Positions 1 to 9,915 of a stretch of 64,000 nt of DNA are shown here, piece by piece; position 1 is the stretch's first letter, and each line of letters opens with the position of its first letter. This stretch comes from Pontederia crassipes. Taxonomy: Eukaryota; Streptophyta; Magnoliopsida; Commelinales; Pontederiaceae. The stretch lies in NCBI GenBank assembly GCA_030549335.1, contig CM060197.1, forward strand, positions 18,054,501-18,118,500, given 5' to 3'. The notes under the pieces were generated by a model. That model ran no database searches and had not been told where the DNA came from. It worked only from the letters and a program-made list of their open reading frames with translations. The position numbers and the translations under genes were made by a program.

Positions 1-1480
1 GAACTTTAACTCTATTCCAAACCGAAGTTGAACCGTTACAATCAAAGATAATGCTCTTAGGGATTAGAGTCTTAGAGTTCGGTTCAAGGCTATAAGTTAT
101 AGATACTTATGACAACCTTTGGGTGTCCTAAGAGGTGATAGATCTTTAGAACTTTAACAATATTTCAAACCGAAGTTGAACCGTTACAATCAAAGATAAC
201 GCTCTTGGGGATTAGAGACTTAGAGTTAGGTTCAAAGCTATAAGTTATAGATACTTATTACAACCTTTGGGTGTCCTAAGAGGTGATAGATCTTTAGAAC
301 TTTAACTCTATTTCAAACCGAAGTTGAACCGTTACAATCAAAGATAACGCTCTTGGGGATTAGAGTCTTAGAGTTAGGTTCAAAGCTATAAGTTATAGAT
401 ACTTATGACAACCTTTGGGTGTCCTAAGAGGTGATAGATCTTTAGAAGTTTAATTCTATTTCAAACCGAAGTTGAACCGTTACAATCAAAGATAACGCTC
501 TTGGGGATTAGAGTCTTAGAGTTAGGTTCAAAGCTATAAGTTATAGATACTTATTACAACCTTTGGGTGTCCTAAGAGGTGATAGATCTTTAGAACTTTA
601 ACTCTATTTCAAACCGAAGTTGAACCGTTACAATCAAAGATAATGCTCTTAGGGATTAGAGTCTTAGAGTTAGGTTCAAAACTATAAGTTATAGATACTT
701 ATGACAACCTTTGGGTGTCCTAAGAGGTGATAGATCTTTAGAACTTTAACTCTTTTTCAAACCGAAGTTGAACTGTTACAATCAAATATAACTCTCTTAG
801 GAATTAGAGTCTTAGAGTTAGGTTCAAAGCTATAAGTTATAGATACTTATTACAACCTTTGGGTGTCCTAAGAGGTGATAGATCTTTAGAACTTTAACTC
901 TATTTCAAACCGAAGTTGAACCGTTACAATCAAAGATAACGCTCTTGGGGATTAGAGTCTTTGAGTTAGGTTCAAAGCTATAAGTTATAGATACTTATTA
1001 CAACCTTTGGGTGTCCTAAGAGGTGATAGATCTTTAGAACTTTAACTCTATTCCAAATCGAAGTTGAACCGTTACAATAAAAGATAACGCTCTTAGGGAT
1101 TAGAGTCTTAGAGTTAGGTTCAAGGCTATAAGTTATAGATACTTATGACAACCTTTGGGTGTCCTAAGAGGTGATAGATCTTTAGAACTTTAACTCTATT
1201 TCAAACCGAAGTTGAACCGTTATAATCAAAGATAACGCTCTTAGGGATTAGAGTCTTAGAGCTAGGTTCAAAGCTATAAGTTATAGATACTTATTACAAC
1301 CTTTGGGTGTCCTAAGAGGAGATAGATCTTTAGAACTTTAACTCTATTTCAAGCCGAAGTTGAACCGTTACAATCAAAGATAACGCTCTTAGGGATTAAG
1401 GTCTTAGAGTTAGGTTCAAAGCTATAAGTTATAGATACTTATTACAACCTTTGGGTGTCCTAAGAGGTGATAGATCTTTA
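1..1480 (+). repeat. 10-monomer block alpha, copy 1
   Basis: Ten monomers with a recognisable order of variants: TTCC with TTCGGTTCAAGG (1); AACAATATTTC with AGACTTAG (149); consensus-like (297); GAAGTTTAATTC (445); AATGCTC with TTCAAAACT (593); CTTTTTC with AACTCTCTTAGGAATT (741); GTCTTTGAG (889); TTCCAAATCG with AATAAAAG (1037); GTTATAATC with GAGCTAGG (1185); CAAGCCG with ATTAAGGTC (1333). Against the copy at 5033-6512 I see a single difference by eye (position 59 in the third monomer). The window may cut this block on its left. Confidence 0.88.
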
Positions 1481-2182
1481 GAACTTTAACTCTATTTCAA
1501 ACCGAAGTTGAACAGTTACAATCAAAGATAACGCTCTTAGGGATTAGAGTCTTAGAGTTAGGTTCAAAGCTATAAGTTATAGATACTTATTACAACCTTT
1601 GGGTGTCCTAAGAGGTGATAGATCTTTAGAACTTTAACTCTATTTCAAACCGAAGTTGAACCATTACAATCAAAGATAACGCTCTTAGGGATTAGAGTCT
1701 TAGAGTTAGGTTCAAAGCTATAAGTTATAGATACTTATGACAACCTTTGGGTGTCCTAAGAGGTGATAGATCTTTAGAACTTTAACTCTATTTCAAACCG
1801 AAGTTGAACCGTTACAATCAAAGATAACGCTCTTAGGGATTAGAGTCTTAGAGTTAGGTTCAAGGCTATATGTTATAGATACTTATGACAACCTTTGGGT
1901 GTCCTAAGAGGTGATAGATCTTTAGAACTTTAACTCTATTTCAAACCGAAGTTGAACCGTTACAATGAAAGATAACGCTCTTAGGGATTAGAGTCTTAGA
2001 GTTAGGTTCAAAGCTATAAGTTATAGATACTTATTACAACCTTTGGGTGTCCTAAGAGGTGATAGATCTTTAGAACTTTAACTCTATTTCAAACCGAAGT
2101 TGAACCGTTACAATCAAAGATAACGCTCTTAGGGATTAGAGTCTTAGAGTTAGGTTCAAAGCTATAAGTTATAGATACTTAT

Positions 2183-2199
2183 GACAACCTTTGGGTGTC
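2183..2199. repeat. near-palindrome GACAACCTTTGGGTGTC in GAC-class monomers
   Basis: In monomers with G at position 111, bases 111-127 pair around position 119 except at 115/123 (A/G) and 118/120 (T/T). In the T111 class the outermost G-C pair is also lost. This is the ground state from which the perfect palindrome of the C-type monomers derives. Confidence 0.75.
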
Positions 2200-3114
2200 C
2201 TAAGAGGTGATAGATCTTTAGAACTTTAACTCTATTTCAAACCGAAGTTGAACCGTTACAATCAAAGATAACGCTCTTAGGGATTAGAGTCTTAGAGTTA
2301 GGTTCAAAGCTATAAGTTATAGATACTTATTACAATCTTTGGGTGTCCTAGGAGGTGATAGATCTTTAGAACTTTAACTCTATTTCAAACCGAAGTTGAA
2401 CCGTTACAATCAAAGATAACGCTCTTAGGGATTAGAGTCTTAGAGTTAGGTTCAAAGCTATAAGTTATAGATACTTATGACAACCTTTGGGTGTCCTAAG
2501 AGGTGATAGATCTTTAGAACTTTAACTCTATTTCAAACCGAAGTTGAACCGTTACAATCAAAGATAATGCTCTTAGGGATTAGAGTCTTAGAGTTAGGTT
2601 CAAAGCTATAAGTTATAGATACTTATGTCAACCTTTGGGTGTCCTAAGAGGTGATAGATCTTTAGAACTTTAACTCTTTTTCAAACCGAAGTTGAACCGT
2701 TACAATCAAATATAACGCTCTTAGGGATTAGAGTCTTAGAGTTAGGTTCAAAGCAATTAGTTATAGATACTTATTACAACCTTTGGGTGTCCTAAGAGGT
2801 GATAGATCTTTTGAACTTTAACTCTATTTCAAACCGAAGTTGAACCATTACATTGAAAGATAACGCTCTTGGGGATTAGAGTCTTAGAGTTAGGTTCAAA
2901 GCTATAAGTTATAGATACTTATTACAACCTTTGGGTGTCCTAAGAGGTGATAGATCTTTAGAACTTTAACTCTATTTCAAACCGAAGTTGAACCGTTACA
3001 ATCAAAGATAACGCTCTTAGGGATTAGAGTCTTAGAGTTAGGTTCAAAGCTATATGTTATAGATACTTATTACAACCTTTGGGTGTCCTAAGAGGTGATA
3101 GATCTTTAGAACTT

Positions 3115-3188
3115 TAACTCTATTTCAAACCGAAGTTGAACCGTTACAATCAAAGATAACGCTCTTAGGGATTAGAGTCTTAGAGTTA
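3115..3188. repeat. 7-bp inverted repeat TAACTCT / AGAGTTA
   Basis: Monomer 7-13 is the reverse complement of monomer 74-80. Just outside, GAAC (1-4) can pair with GTTC (82-85) after a bulge, so the monomer start and its middle form an imperfect inverted repeat of about 12 bp. This arm pair interlocks with the TTGAACC/GGTTCAA pair, so both could not form in one simple hairpin. Confidence 0.65.
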
Positions 3189-3195
3189 GGTTCAA
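3136..3195. repeat. 7-bp inverted repeat TTGAACC / GGTTCAA
   Basis: Monomer 28-34 pairs with monomer 81-87. In monomers carrying A80C (reading TTCGGTTCAA, for example the one at 1) the pairing lengthens to 8 bp, CGGTTCAA with TTGAACCG, and the change also creates a fourth CpG. Confidence 0.75.
3165..3189 (+). repeat. cluster of four TTAG motifs
   Basis: TTAG occurs at monomer 57, 64, 72 and 78 (spacing 7, 8 and 6 bp), twice as TTAGAG. It may be a trace of a short ancestral repeat inside the monomer. The first one lies in a single TTAGGG, which is not a telomeric run. Confidence 0.6.
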
Positions 3196-3198
3196 AGC
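3190..3198 (+). other. GTTCAAAGC, match to Pol III B-box pattern
   Basis: Monomer 82-90 fits the internal promoter B-box pattern GWTCRANNC exactly. I find no A-box-like TRGY element at a suitable distance upstream and no T-rich terminator in the consensus, and the flanks do not form a tRNA T-stem. A chance match, or a relic of a tRNA-derived sequence, are both possible. I do not claim promoter function. Confidence 0.25.
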
Positions 3199-3210
3199 TA
3201 TAAGTTATAG
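3198..3210. repeat. 13-bp perfect palindrome CTATAAGTTATAG in the monomer
   Basis: Arms CTATAA and TTATAG flank a single central G (monomer 90-102). ATAAGT within it can also pair with ACTTAT at 105-110, so two alternative hairpins share one arm. It is kept in most monomers. The B-type monomers (CTACAAG, mainly 4.6-30.2 kb) carry one change in the left arm, which leaves a G-T wobble rather than a Watson-Crick pair. Confidence 0.85.
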
Positions 3211-3247
3211 ATACTTATTACAACCTTTGGGTGTCCTAAGAGGTGAT

Positions 3248-3253
3248 AGATCT
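3248..3253. other. AGATCT palindrome (BglII site), once per monomer
   Basis: AGATCT at monomer 140-145 is conserved in most monomers, so a BglII digest should give a 148-bp ladder. It is lost in variants reading GATATATCT (E type and relatives), GATCCTTAG (before the monomers at 3701, 7549, 32552 and others) and GATTTTTA (before 3849 and 7697). Confidence 0.85.
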
Positions 3254-3404
3254 TTAGAACTTTAACTCTATTTCAAACCGAAGTTGAACCGTTACAATCA
3301 AAGATAACGCTCTTAGGGATTAGAGTCTTAGAGTTAGGTTCAAAGCTATAAGTTATAGATACTTATTACAACCTTTGGGTGTCCTAAGAGGTGATAGATC
3401 TTTA

Positions 3405-4440
3405 GAACTTTAACTCTATTTCAAACCGAAGTTGAACCATTACAATCAAAGATAACGCTCTTGGGGATTAGAGTCTTAGAGTTAGGTTCAAAGCTATAAG
3501 TTATAGATACTTATTACAACCTTTGGGTGTCCTAAGAGGTGATAGATCTTGAGAACTTTAACTCTATTTCAAACCGAAGTTGAACCGTTACAATCAAAGA
3601 TAACGCTCTTAGGGATTAGAGTCTTAGAGTTAGGTTCAAAGCTATAACTTATAAATACTTATTACAACCTTTGGGTGTCCTAAGAGGTGATAGATCCTTA
3701 GAACATTAACTCTATTTGAAACCTAAGTTGAACCGTTACAATCAAAGATAACGCTCTTAGGGATTAGAGTCTTAGAGTTAGGTTCAAAGCTATAAGTTAT
3801 AGATACTTATTACAACCTTTGGGTGTCCTAAGAGGTGATAGATTTTTATAACTTTAACTGTATTTCAAACCGAAGTTGAACCGTTACAATCAAAGATAAC
3901 GCTCTTGGGGATTAGAGTCGTAGAGTTAGGTTCAAAGCTATAAGTTATAGATACTTATTACAACCTTTGGGTGTCCTAAGAGGTGATAGATCTTTAGAAC
4001 TTTAACTCTATTTCAAACCGAAGTTGAACCGTTACAATCAAAGATAACGCTCTTAGGGATTAGAGTCTTAGAGTTAGGTTCAAAGCGATAAGTTATAGAT
4101 ACTTATTACAACCTTTGGGTGTCCTAAGAGGTGATAGATCTTTAGAACTTTAACTCTATTTCAAACCGAAGTAGAACCGTTACAATCAAAGATAACGCTC
4201 TTAGGGATTAGAGTCTTAGAGTTAGGTTCAAAGCTATAAGTTATAGATACTTATGACAACCTTTGGGTGTCCTAAGAGGTGATAGATCTTTAGAAATTTA
4301 ACTCTATTTCAAACCGAAGTTGAACCGTTACAATCAAAGATAACGCTCTTAGGGATTAGAGTCTTTGAGTTAGGTTCAAAGCTATAAGTTATAGATACTT
4401 ATTACAACCTTTGGGTGTCCTAAGAGGTTATAGATCTTTA
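3405..4440 (+). repeat. 7-monomer block, copy 1 (pairs with 7253-8288)
   Basis: Marker variants in order: CCATTAC (3405); TTATAAATAC (3553); GATCCTTAGAACATTAAC with CCTAAG (3701); TTTAACTGTATT with GTCGTAG (3849); AAGCGATAAG (3997); GTAGAACC (4145); GTCTTTGAG (4293). The same order recurs 3848 bp (26 monomers) later with only scattered differences. Confidence 0.85.
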
Positions 4441-7104
4441 GAACTTTAACTCTATTTCAAACCGAAGTAGAACCGTTACAATCAAAGATAACGCTCTTAG
4501 GGATTAGGGCCTTAGAGTTAGGTTCAAAGCTATAAGTTATAGATACTTATGACAACCTTTGGGTGTCCTAAGAGGTGATAGATCTTTAGAACTTTAACTC
4601 TATTTCAAACCGAAGTTGAACCGTTACAATCAAAGATAACGCTCTTAGGGATTAGAGTCTTAGAGTTAGGTTCAAAGCTACAAGTTATAGATACTTATTA
4701 CAACCTTTGGGTGTCCTAAGAGGTGATAGATCTTTAGAACTTTAACTCTATTTCAAACCGAAGTTGAACCGTTACAATCAAAGATAATGCTCTTAGGGAT
4801 TAGAGTCTTAGAGTTCGGTTCAAGGCTATAAGTTATAGATACTTATGACAACCTTTGGGTGTCCTAAGAGGTGATAGATCTTCAGAACTTTAACTCTATT
4901 TCAAACCGAAGTTGAACCGTTACAATCAAACATAACGCTCTTGGGGATTAGAGTCTTTGAGTTAGGTTCAAAGCTATAAGTTATAGATACTTATTACAAC
5001 CTTTGGGTGTCCTAAGAGGTGATAGATCTTTAGAACTTTAACTCTATTCCAAACCGAAGTTGAACCGTTACAATCAAAGATAATGCTCTTAGGGATTAGA
5101 GTCTTAGAGTTCGGTTCAAGGCTATAAGTTATAGATACTTATGACAACCTTTGGGTGTCCTAAGAGGTGATAGATCTTTAGAACTTTAACAATATTTCAA
5201 ACCGAAGTTGAACCGTTACAATCAAAGATAACGCTCTTGGGGATTAGAGACTTAGAGTTAGGTTCAAAGCTATAAGTTATAGATACTTATTACAACCTTT
5301 GGGTGTCCTAAGAGGTGATAGATCTTTAGAACTTTAACTCTATTTCAAACCGAAGTTGAACCGTTACAATCAAAGATAACGCTCTTAGGGATTAGAGTCT
5401 TAGAGTTAGGTTCAAAGCTATAAGTTATAGATACTTATGACAACCTTTGGGTGTCCTAAGAGGTGATAGATCTTTAGAAGTTTAATTCTATTTCAAACCG
5501 AAGTTGAACCGTTACAATCAAAGATAACGCTCTTGGGGATTAGAGTCTTAGAGTTAGGTTCAAAGCTATAAGTTATAGATACTTATTACAACCTTTGGGT
5601 GTCCTAAGAGGTGATAGATCTTTAGAACTTTAACTCTATTTCAAACCGAAGTTGAACCGTTACAATCAAAGATAATGCTCTTAGGGATTAGAGTCTTAGA
5701 GTTAGGTTCAAAACTATAAGTTATAGATACTTATGACAACCTTTGGGTGTCCTAAGAGGTGATAGATCTTTAGAACTTTAACTCTTTTTCAAACCGAAGT
5801 TGAACTGTTACAATCAAATATAACTCTCTTAGGAATTAGAGTCTTAGAGTTAGGTTCAAAGCTATAAGTTATAGATACTTATTACAACCTTTGGGTGTCC
5901 TAAGAGGTGATAGATCTTTAGAACTTTAACTCTATTTCAAACCGAAGTTGAACCGTTACAATCAAAGATAACGCTCTTGGGGATTAGAGTCTTTGAGTTA
6001 GGTTCAAAGCTATAAGTTATAGATACTTATTACAACCTTTGGGTGTCCTAAGAGGTGATAGATCTTTAGAACTTTAACTCTATTCCAAATCGAAGTTGAA
6101 CCGTTACAATAAAAGATAACGCTCTTAGGGATTAGAGTCTTAGAGTTAGGTTCAAGGCTATAAGTTATAGATACTTATGACAACCTTTGGGTGTCCTAAG
6201 AGGTGATAGATCTTTAGAACTTTAACTCTATTTCAAACCGAAGTTGAACCGTTATAATCAAAGATAACGCTCTTAGGGATTAGAGTCTTAGAGCTAGGTT
6301 CAAAGCTATAAGTTATAGATACTTATTACAACCTTTGGGTGTCCTAAGAGGAGATAGATCTTTAGAACTTTAACTCTATTTCAAGCCGAAGTTGAACCGT
6401 TACAATCAAAGATAACGCTCTTAGGGATTAAGGTCTTAGAGTTAGGTTCAAAGCTATAAGTTATAGATACTTATTACAACCTTTGGGTGTCCTAAGAGGT
6501 GATAGATCTTTAGAACTTTAACTCTATTTCAAACCGAAGTTGAACCGTTACAATCAAAGATAATGCTCTTAGGGATTAGAGTCTTAGAGTTAGGTTCAAA
6601 GCTATAAATTATAGATACTTATGACAACCTTTGGGTGTCCTATGAGGTGATAGATCTTTAGAACTTTAACTCTATTTCAAACCGAAGTTGAACCGTTACA
6701 ATCAAAGATAATGCTCTGAGGGATTAGAGTCTTAGAGTTAGGTTCAAAGCTATAAGTTATAGATACTTATTACAACCTTTGGGTGTCATAAGAGGTGATA
6801 GATCTTTAGAACTTTAACTCTATTTCAAACCGAAGTTGAACCGTTACAATCAAAGATAACGCTCTTGGGGATTAGAGTCTTAGAGTTCGGTTCAAAGCTA
6901 TAAGTTATAGATACTTATTACAACCTTTGGGTGTCCTAAGAGGTGATAGATCTTTAGAACTTTAACTCTATTTCAAACCGAAGTTGAACCGTTACAATCA
7001 AAGATAACGCTCTTGGGGATTAGAGTCTTAGAGTTAGGTTCAAAGCAATAAGTTATAGATACTTATTACAACTTTTGGGTGTCCTAAGAGGTGATAGATC
7101 TTTA
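4441..7104 (+). repeat. 18-monomer block, copy 1 (pairs with 12728-15391)
   Basis: Order: GTAGAACC with TTAGGGCC (4441), CTACAAG (4589), AATGCTC with TTCGG (4737), GTCTTTGAG (4885), the ten alpha monomers (5033-6512), then AATGCTC with CCTATGAG (6513), GTGTCATAAG (6661), TTCGG (6809) and a CTTGGGG monomer (6957). The same 18 monomers in the same order lie at 12728-15391, a lag of 56 monomers less 1 bp. Confidence 0.88.
5033..6512 (+). repeat. 10-monomer block alpha, copy 2
   Basis: Starts exactly 5032 bp (34 monomers) after copy 1 and is almost identical to it through the CAAGCCG/ATTAAGG monomer. After that the two diverge: AACAGTT at 1481 against AATGCTC with CCTATGAG at 6513. It is embedded in the larger 18-monomer block. 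Confidence 0.88.
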
Positions 7105-7252
7105 GAACTTTAACTCTATTTCAAACCGAAGTTTAACCATTACAATCAAAGATAACGCTCTTGGGGATTAGAGTCTTAGAGTTATGTTCAAAGCTATAAG
7201 TTATAGATACTTATTACAACCTTTGGGTGTCCTAAGAGGTGATAGATCTTTA

Positions 7253-8288
7253 GAACTTTAACTCTATTTCAAACCGAAGTTGAACCATTACAATCAAAGA
7301 TAACGCTCTTGGGGATTAGAGTCTTAGAGTTAGGTTCAAAGCTATAAGTTATAGATACTTATTACAACCTTTGGGTGTCCTAAGAGGTGATAGATCTTTA
7401 GAACTTTAACTCTATTTCAAACCGAAGTTGAACCGTTACAATCAAAGATAACGCTCTTAGGGATTAGAGTCTTAGAGTTAGGTTCAAAGCTATAAGTTAT
7501 AAATACTTATTACAACCTTTGGGTGTCCTAAGAGGTGATAGATCCTTAGAACATTAACTCTATTTGAAACCTAAGTTGAACCGTTACAATCAAAGATAAC
7601 GCTCTTAGGGATTAGAGTCTTAGAGTTTGGTTCAAAGCTATAAGTTATAGATACTTATTACAACCTTTGGGTGTCCTAAGAGGTGATAGATTTTTAGAAC
7701 TTTAACTGTATTTCAAACCGAAGTTGAACCGTTACAATCAAAGATAACGCTCTTGGGGATTAGAGTCGTAGAGTTAGGTTCAAAGCTATAAGTTATAGAT
7801 ACTTATTACAACCTTTGGGTGTCCTAAGAGGCGATAGATCTTTAGAACTTTAACTCTATTTCAAACCGAAGTTGAACCATTACAATCAAAGATAACGCTC
7901 TTAGGGATTAGAGTCTTAGAGTTAGGTTCAAAGCGATAAGTTATAGATACTTATTACAACCTTTGGGTGTCCTAAGAGGTGATAGATCTTTAGAACTTTA
8001 ACTCTATTTCAAACCGAAGTAGAACCGTTACAATCAAAGATAACGCTCTTAGGGATTAGAGTCTTAGAGTTAGGTTCAAAGCTATAAGTTATAGATACTT
8101 ATGACAACCTTTGGGTGTCCTAAGAGGTGATAGATCTTTAGAACTTTAACTCTATTTCAAACCGAAGTTGAACCGTTACAATCAAAGATAACGCTCTTAG
8201 GGATTAGAGTCTTTGAGTTAGGTTCAAAGCTATAAGTTATAGATACTTATTACAACCTTTGGGTGTCCTAAGAGGTGATAGATCTTTA
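7253..8288 (+). repeat. 7-monomer block, copy 2 (pairs with 3405-4440)
   Basis: Repeats the variant order of 3405-4440 at a lag of exactly 26 monomers. Differences seen include TTTGGTTC against TAGGTTC in the third monomer, CCATTAC in the fifth and GAGGCGATAG before it. The flanks do not match, so the boundaries fall close to these positions. Confidence 0.85.
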
Positions 8289-8436
8289 GAACTTTAACTC
8301 TATTTCAAACCGAAGTTGAACCGTTACAATCAAAGATAACGCTCTTAGGGATTAGAGTCTTAGAGTTAGGTTCAAAGCTATAAGTTATAGATACTTATTA
8401 CAACCTTTGGGTGTCCTAAGAGGTGATAGATCTATA

Positions 8437-8732
8437 GAACTTTAACTCTATTTCAAACTGAAGTTGAACCGTTACAATCAAAGATAACACTCTTAGGGAT
8501 TAGAGTCTTAGAGTTAGGTTCAAAGCTATAAGTTATAGATACTTATGACAACCTTTGGGTGTCCTAAGAGGTGGTAGATCTTTAGAAGTTTAACTCTTTT
8601 TCAAACCGAAGTTGAACCGTTACAATCAAATATAACGCTCTTAGGGATTAGAGTCTTAGAGTTAGGTTCAAAGCTATAAGTTATAGATACTTATTACAAC
8701 CTTTGGGTGTCCTAAGAGGTGATAGATCTTTA
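8437..8732 (+). repeat. two monomers between duplicated blocks
   Basis: The first carries AAACTG and AACACTC (CpG lost on one strand or the other) and GGTGGTAG. The second has GAAGTTTAACTC, CTTTTTC and AATATAAC and resembles the sixth alpha monomer. They separate the block ending at 8288 (plus one consensus-like monomer) from the copy that begins at 8733. Confidence 0.7.
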
Positions 8733-9915
8733 GAACTTAAGTCTATTTCAAACCGAAGTTGAACCGTTACAATCAAAGATAACGCTCTTGGGGATTAGAG
8801 TCTTTGAGTTAGGTTCAAAGCTATAAGTTATAGATACTTATTACAACCTTTGGGTGTCCTAAGAGGTGATAGATCTTTAGAACTTTAACTCTATTTCAAA
8901 TCGAAGTTGAACCGTTACAATCAAAGATAACGCTCTTAGGGATTAGAGTCTTAGAGTTAGGTTCAAGGCTATAAGTTATAGATACTTATGACAACCTTTG
9001 GGTGTCCTAAGAGGTGATAGATCTTTAGAACTTTAACTCTATTTCAAACCGAAGTTGAACCGTTATAATCAAAGATAACGCTCTTAGGGATTAGAGTCTT
9101 AGAGTTAGGTTCAAAGCTATAAGTTTTTGATACTTATTACAACCTTTGGGTGTCCTAAGAGGAGATAGATCTTTAGAACTTTAACTCTATTTCAAGCCGA
9201 AGTTGAACCGTTGCAATCAAAGATAACGCTCTTAGGGATTAAGCTCTTAGAGTTAGGTTCAAAGCTATAAGTTATAGATACTTATTACAACCTTTGGGTG
9301 TCCTAAGAGGTGATAGATCTTTAGAACTTTAACTCTATTTCAAACCGAAGTTGAACCGTTACAATCAAAGATAATGCTCTTAGGGATTAGAGTCTTAGAG
9401 TTAGGTTCAAAGCTATAAGTTATAGATACTTATGACAACCTTTGGGTGTCCTATGAGGTGATAGATCTTTAGAACTTTAACTCTATTTCAAACCGAAGTT
9501 GAACCGTTACAATCAAAGATAATGCTCTTAGGGATTAGAGTCTTAGAGTTAGGTTCAAAGCTATAAGTTATAGATACTTATTACAACCTTTGGGTGTCAT
9601 AAGAGGTGATAGATCTTTAGAACTTTAACTCTATTTCAAACCGAAGTTGAACCGTTACAATCAAAGATAACGCTCTTGGGGATTAGAGTCTTAGAGTTCG
9701 GTTCAAAGCTATAAGTTATAGATACTTATTACAACCTTTGGGTGTCCTAAGAGGTGATAGATCTTTAGAACTTTAACTCTATTTCAAACCGAAGTTGAAC
9801 CGTTACAATCAAAGATAACGCTCTTGGGGATTAGAGTCTTAGAGTTAAGTTCAAAGCTATAAGTTATAGATACTTATTACAACCTTTGGGTGTCCTAAGA
9901 GGTGATAGATCTTTA
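8733..9915 (+). repeat. 8-monomer partial copy of 5921-7104
   Basis: Order: GTCTTTGAG, AAATCG with CAAGG, GTTATAATC with GGAGATAG, CAAGCCG with ATTAAGC, AATGCTC with CCTATGAG, GTGTCATAAG, TTCGG, CTTGGGG. This is the same order as 5921-7104 (lag 2812 bp, 19 monomers) and as 14208-15391. The first monomer (8733-8879) is 147 bp, reading GAACTTAAGTCT, which shifts everything downstream by one base. Confidence 0.83.

Larger units (their letters stand above)
3162..3242. repeat. 8-bp inverted repeat CTCTTAGG / CCTAAGAG
   Basis: Monomer 54-61 (3162-3169) is the exact reverse complement of monomer 127-134 (3235-3242), with 65 bp between the arms. The very common A59G variant (CTCTTGGG) keeps pairing possible through G-T. 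This is the longest perfect separated inverted repeat I see in the consensus. Confidence 0.8.
3109..3256 (+). repeat. reference (consensus) satellite monomer
   Basis: This monomer matches the majority base at every position I checked, and the next one (3257-3404) is identical, so it serves as the numbering reference (monomer position = coordinate minus 3108). Landmarks: GAACTTTAACTC at 1-12, ACCGAAGTTGAACCG at 21-35, GATAACGCTCTTAGGG at 47-62, GGTTCAAAGC at 81-90, CTATAAGTTATAG at 90-102, ACCTTTGGGTGTCC at 115-128 and AGATCT at 140-145. GC is 51 of 148. CpGs lie at 23-24, 34-35 and 52-53. Frequent variable positions are 47 (G/T), 52 (C/T), 59 (A/G), 80 (A/C), 88 (A/G) and 111 (T/G). Confidence 0.95.
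1481..3404 (+). repeat. consensus-like stretch of 13 monomers
   Basis: Monomers close to the consensus with mostly private changes, such as AACAGTT (1481), TATATGTT (1777 and 2961), AATGAAAG (1925) and GCAATTAG with AATATAAC (2665). The last two monomers (3109 and 3257) are pure consensus. I see no higher-order unit here. Confidence 0.75.

Noticed and set aside
3165..3170. TTAGGG within the monomer as telomeric repeat
   Set aside because: Only a single hexamer per monomer, inside TCTTAGGGATTAG, never in tandem, and lost where position 59 is G.
3198..3218. TATAA-like string as a promoter
   Set aside because: CTATAAGTTATAG is A/T-rich dyad sequence repeated in all monomers with no gene downstream.
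3109..3256. tRNA or tRNA-derived SINE inside the monomer
   Set aside because: Only the B-box-like GTTCAAAGC fits. The bases around it do not form a 5-bp T-stem and there is no acceptor or anticodon arm.
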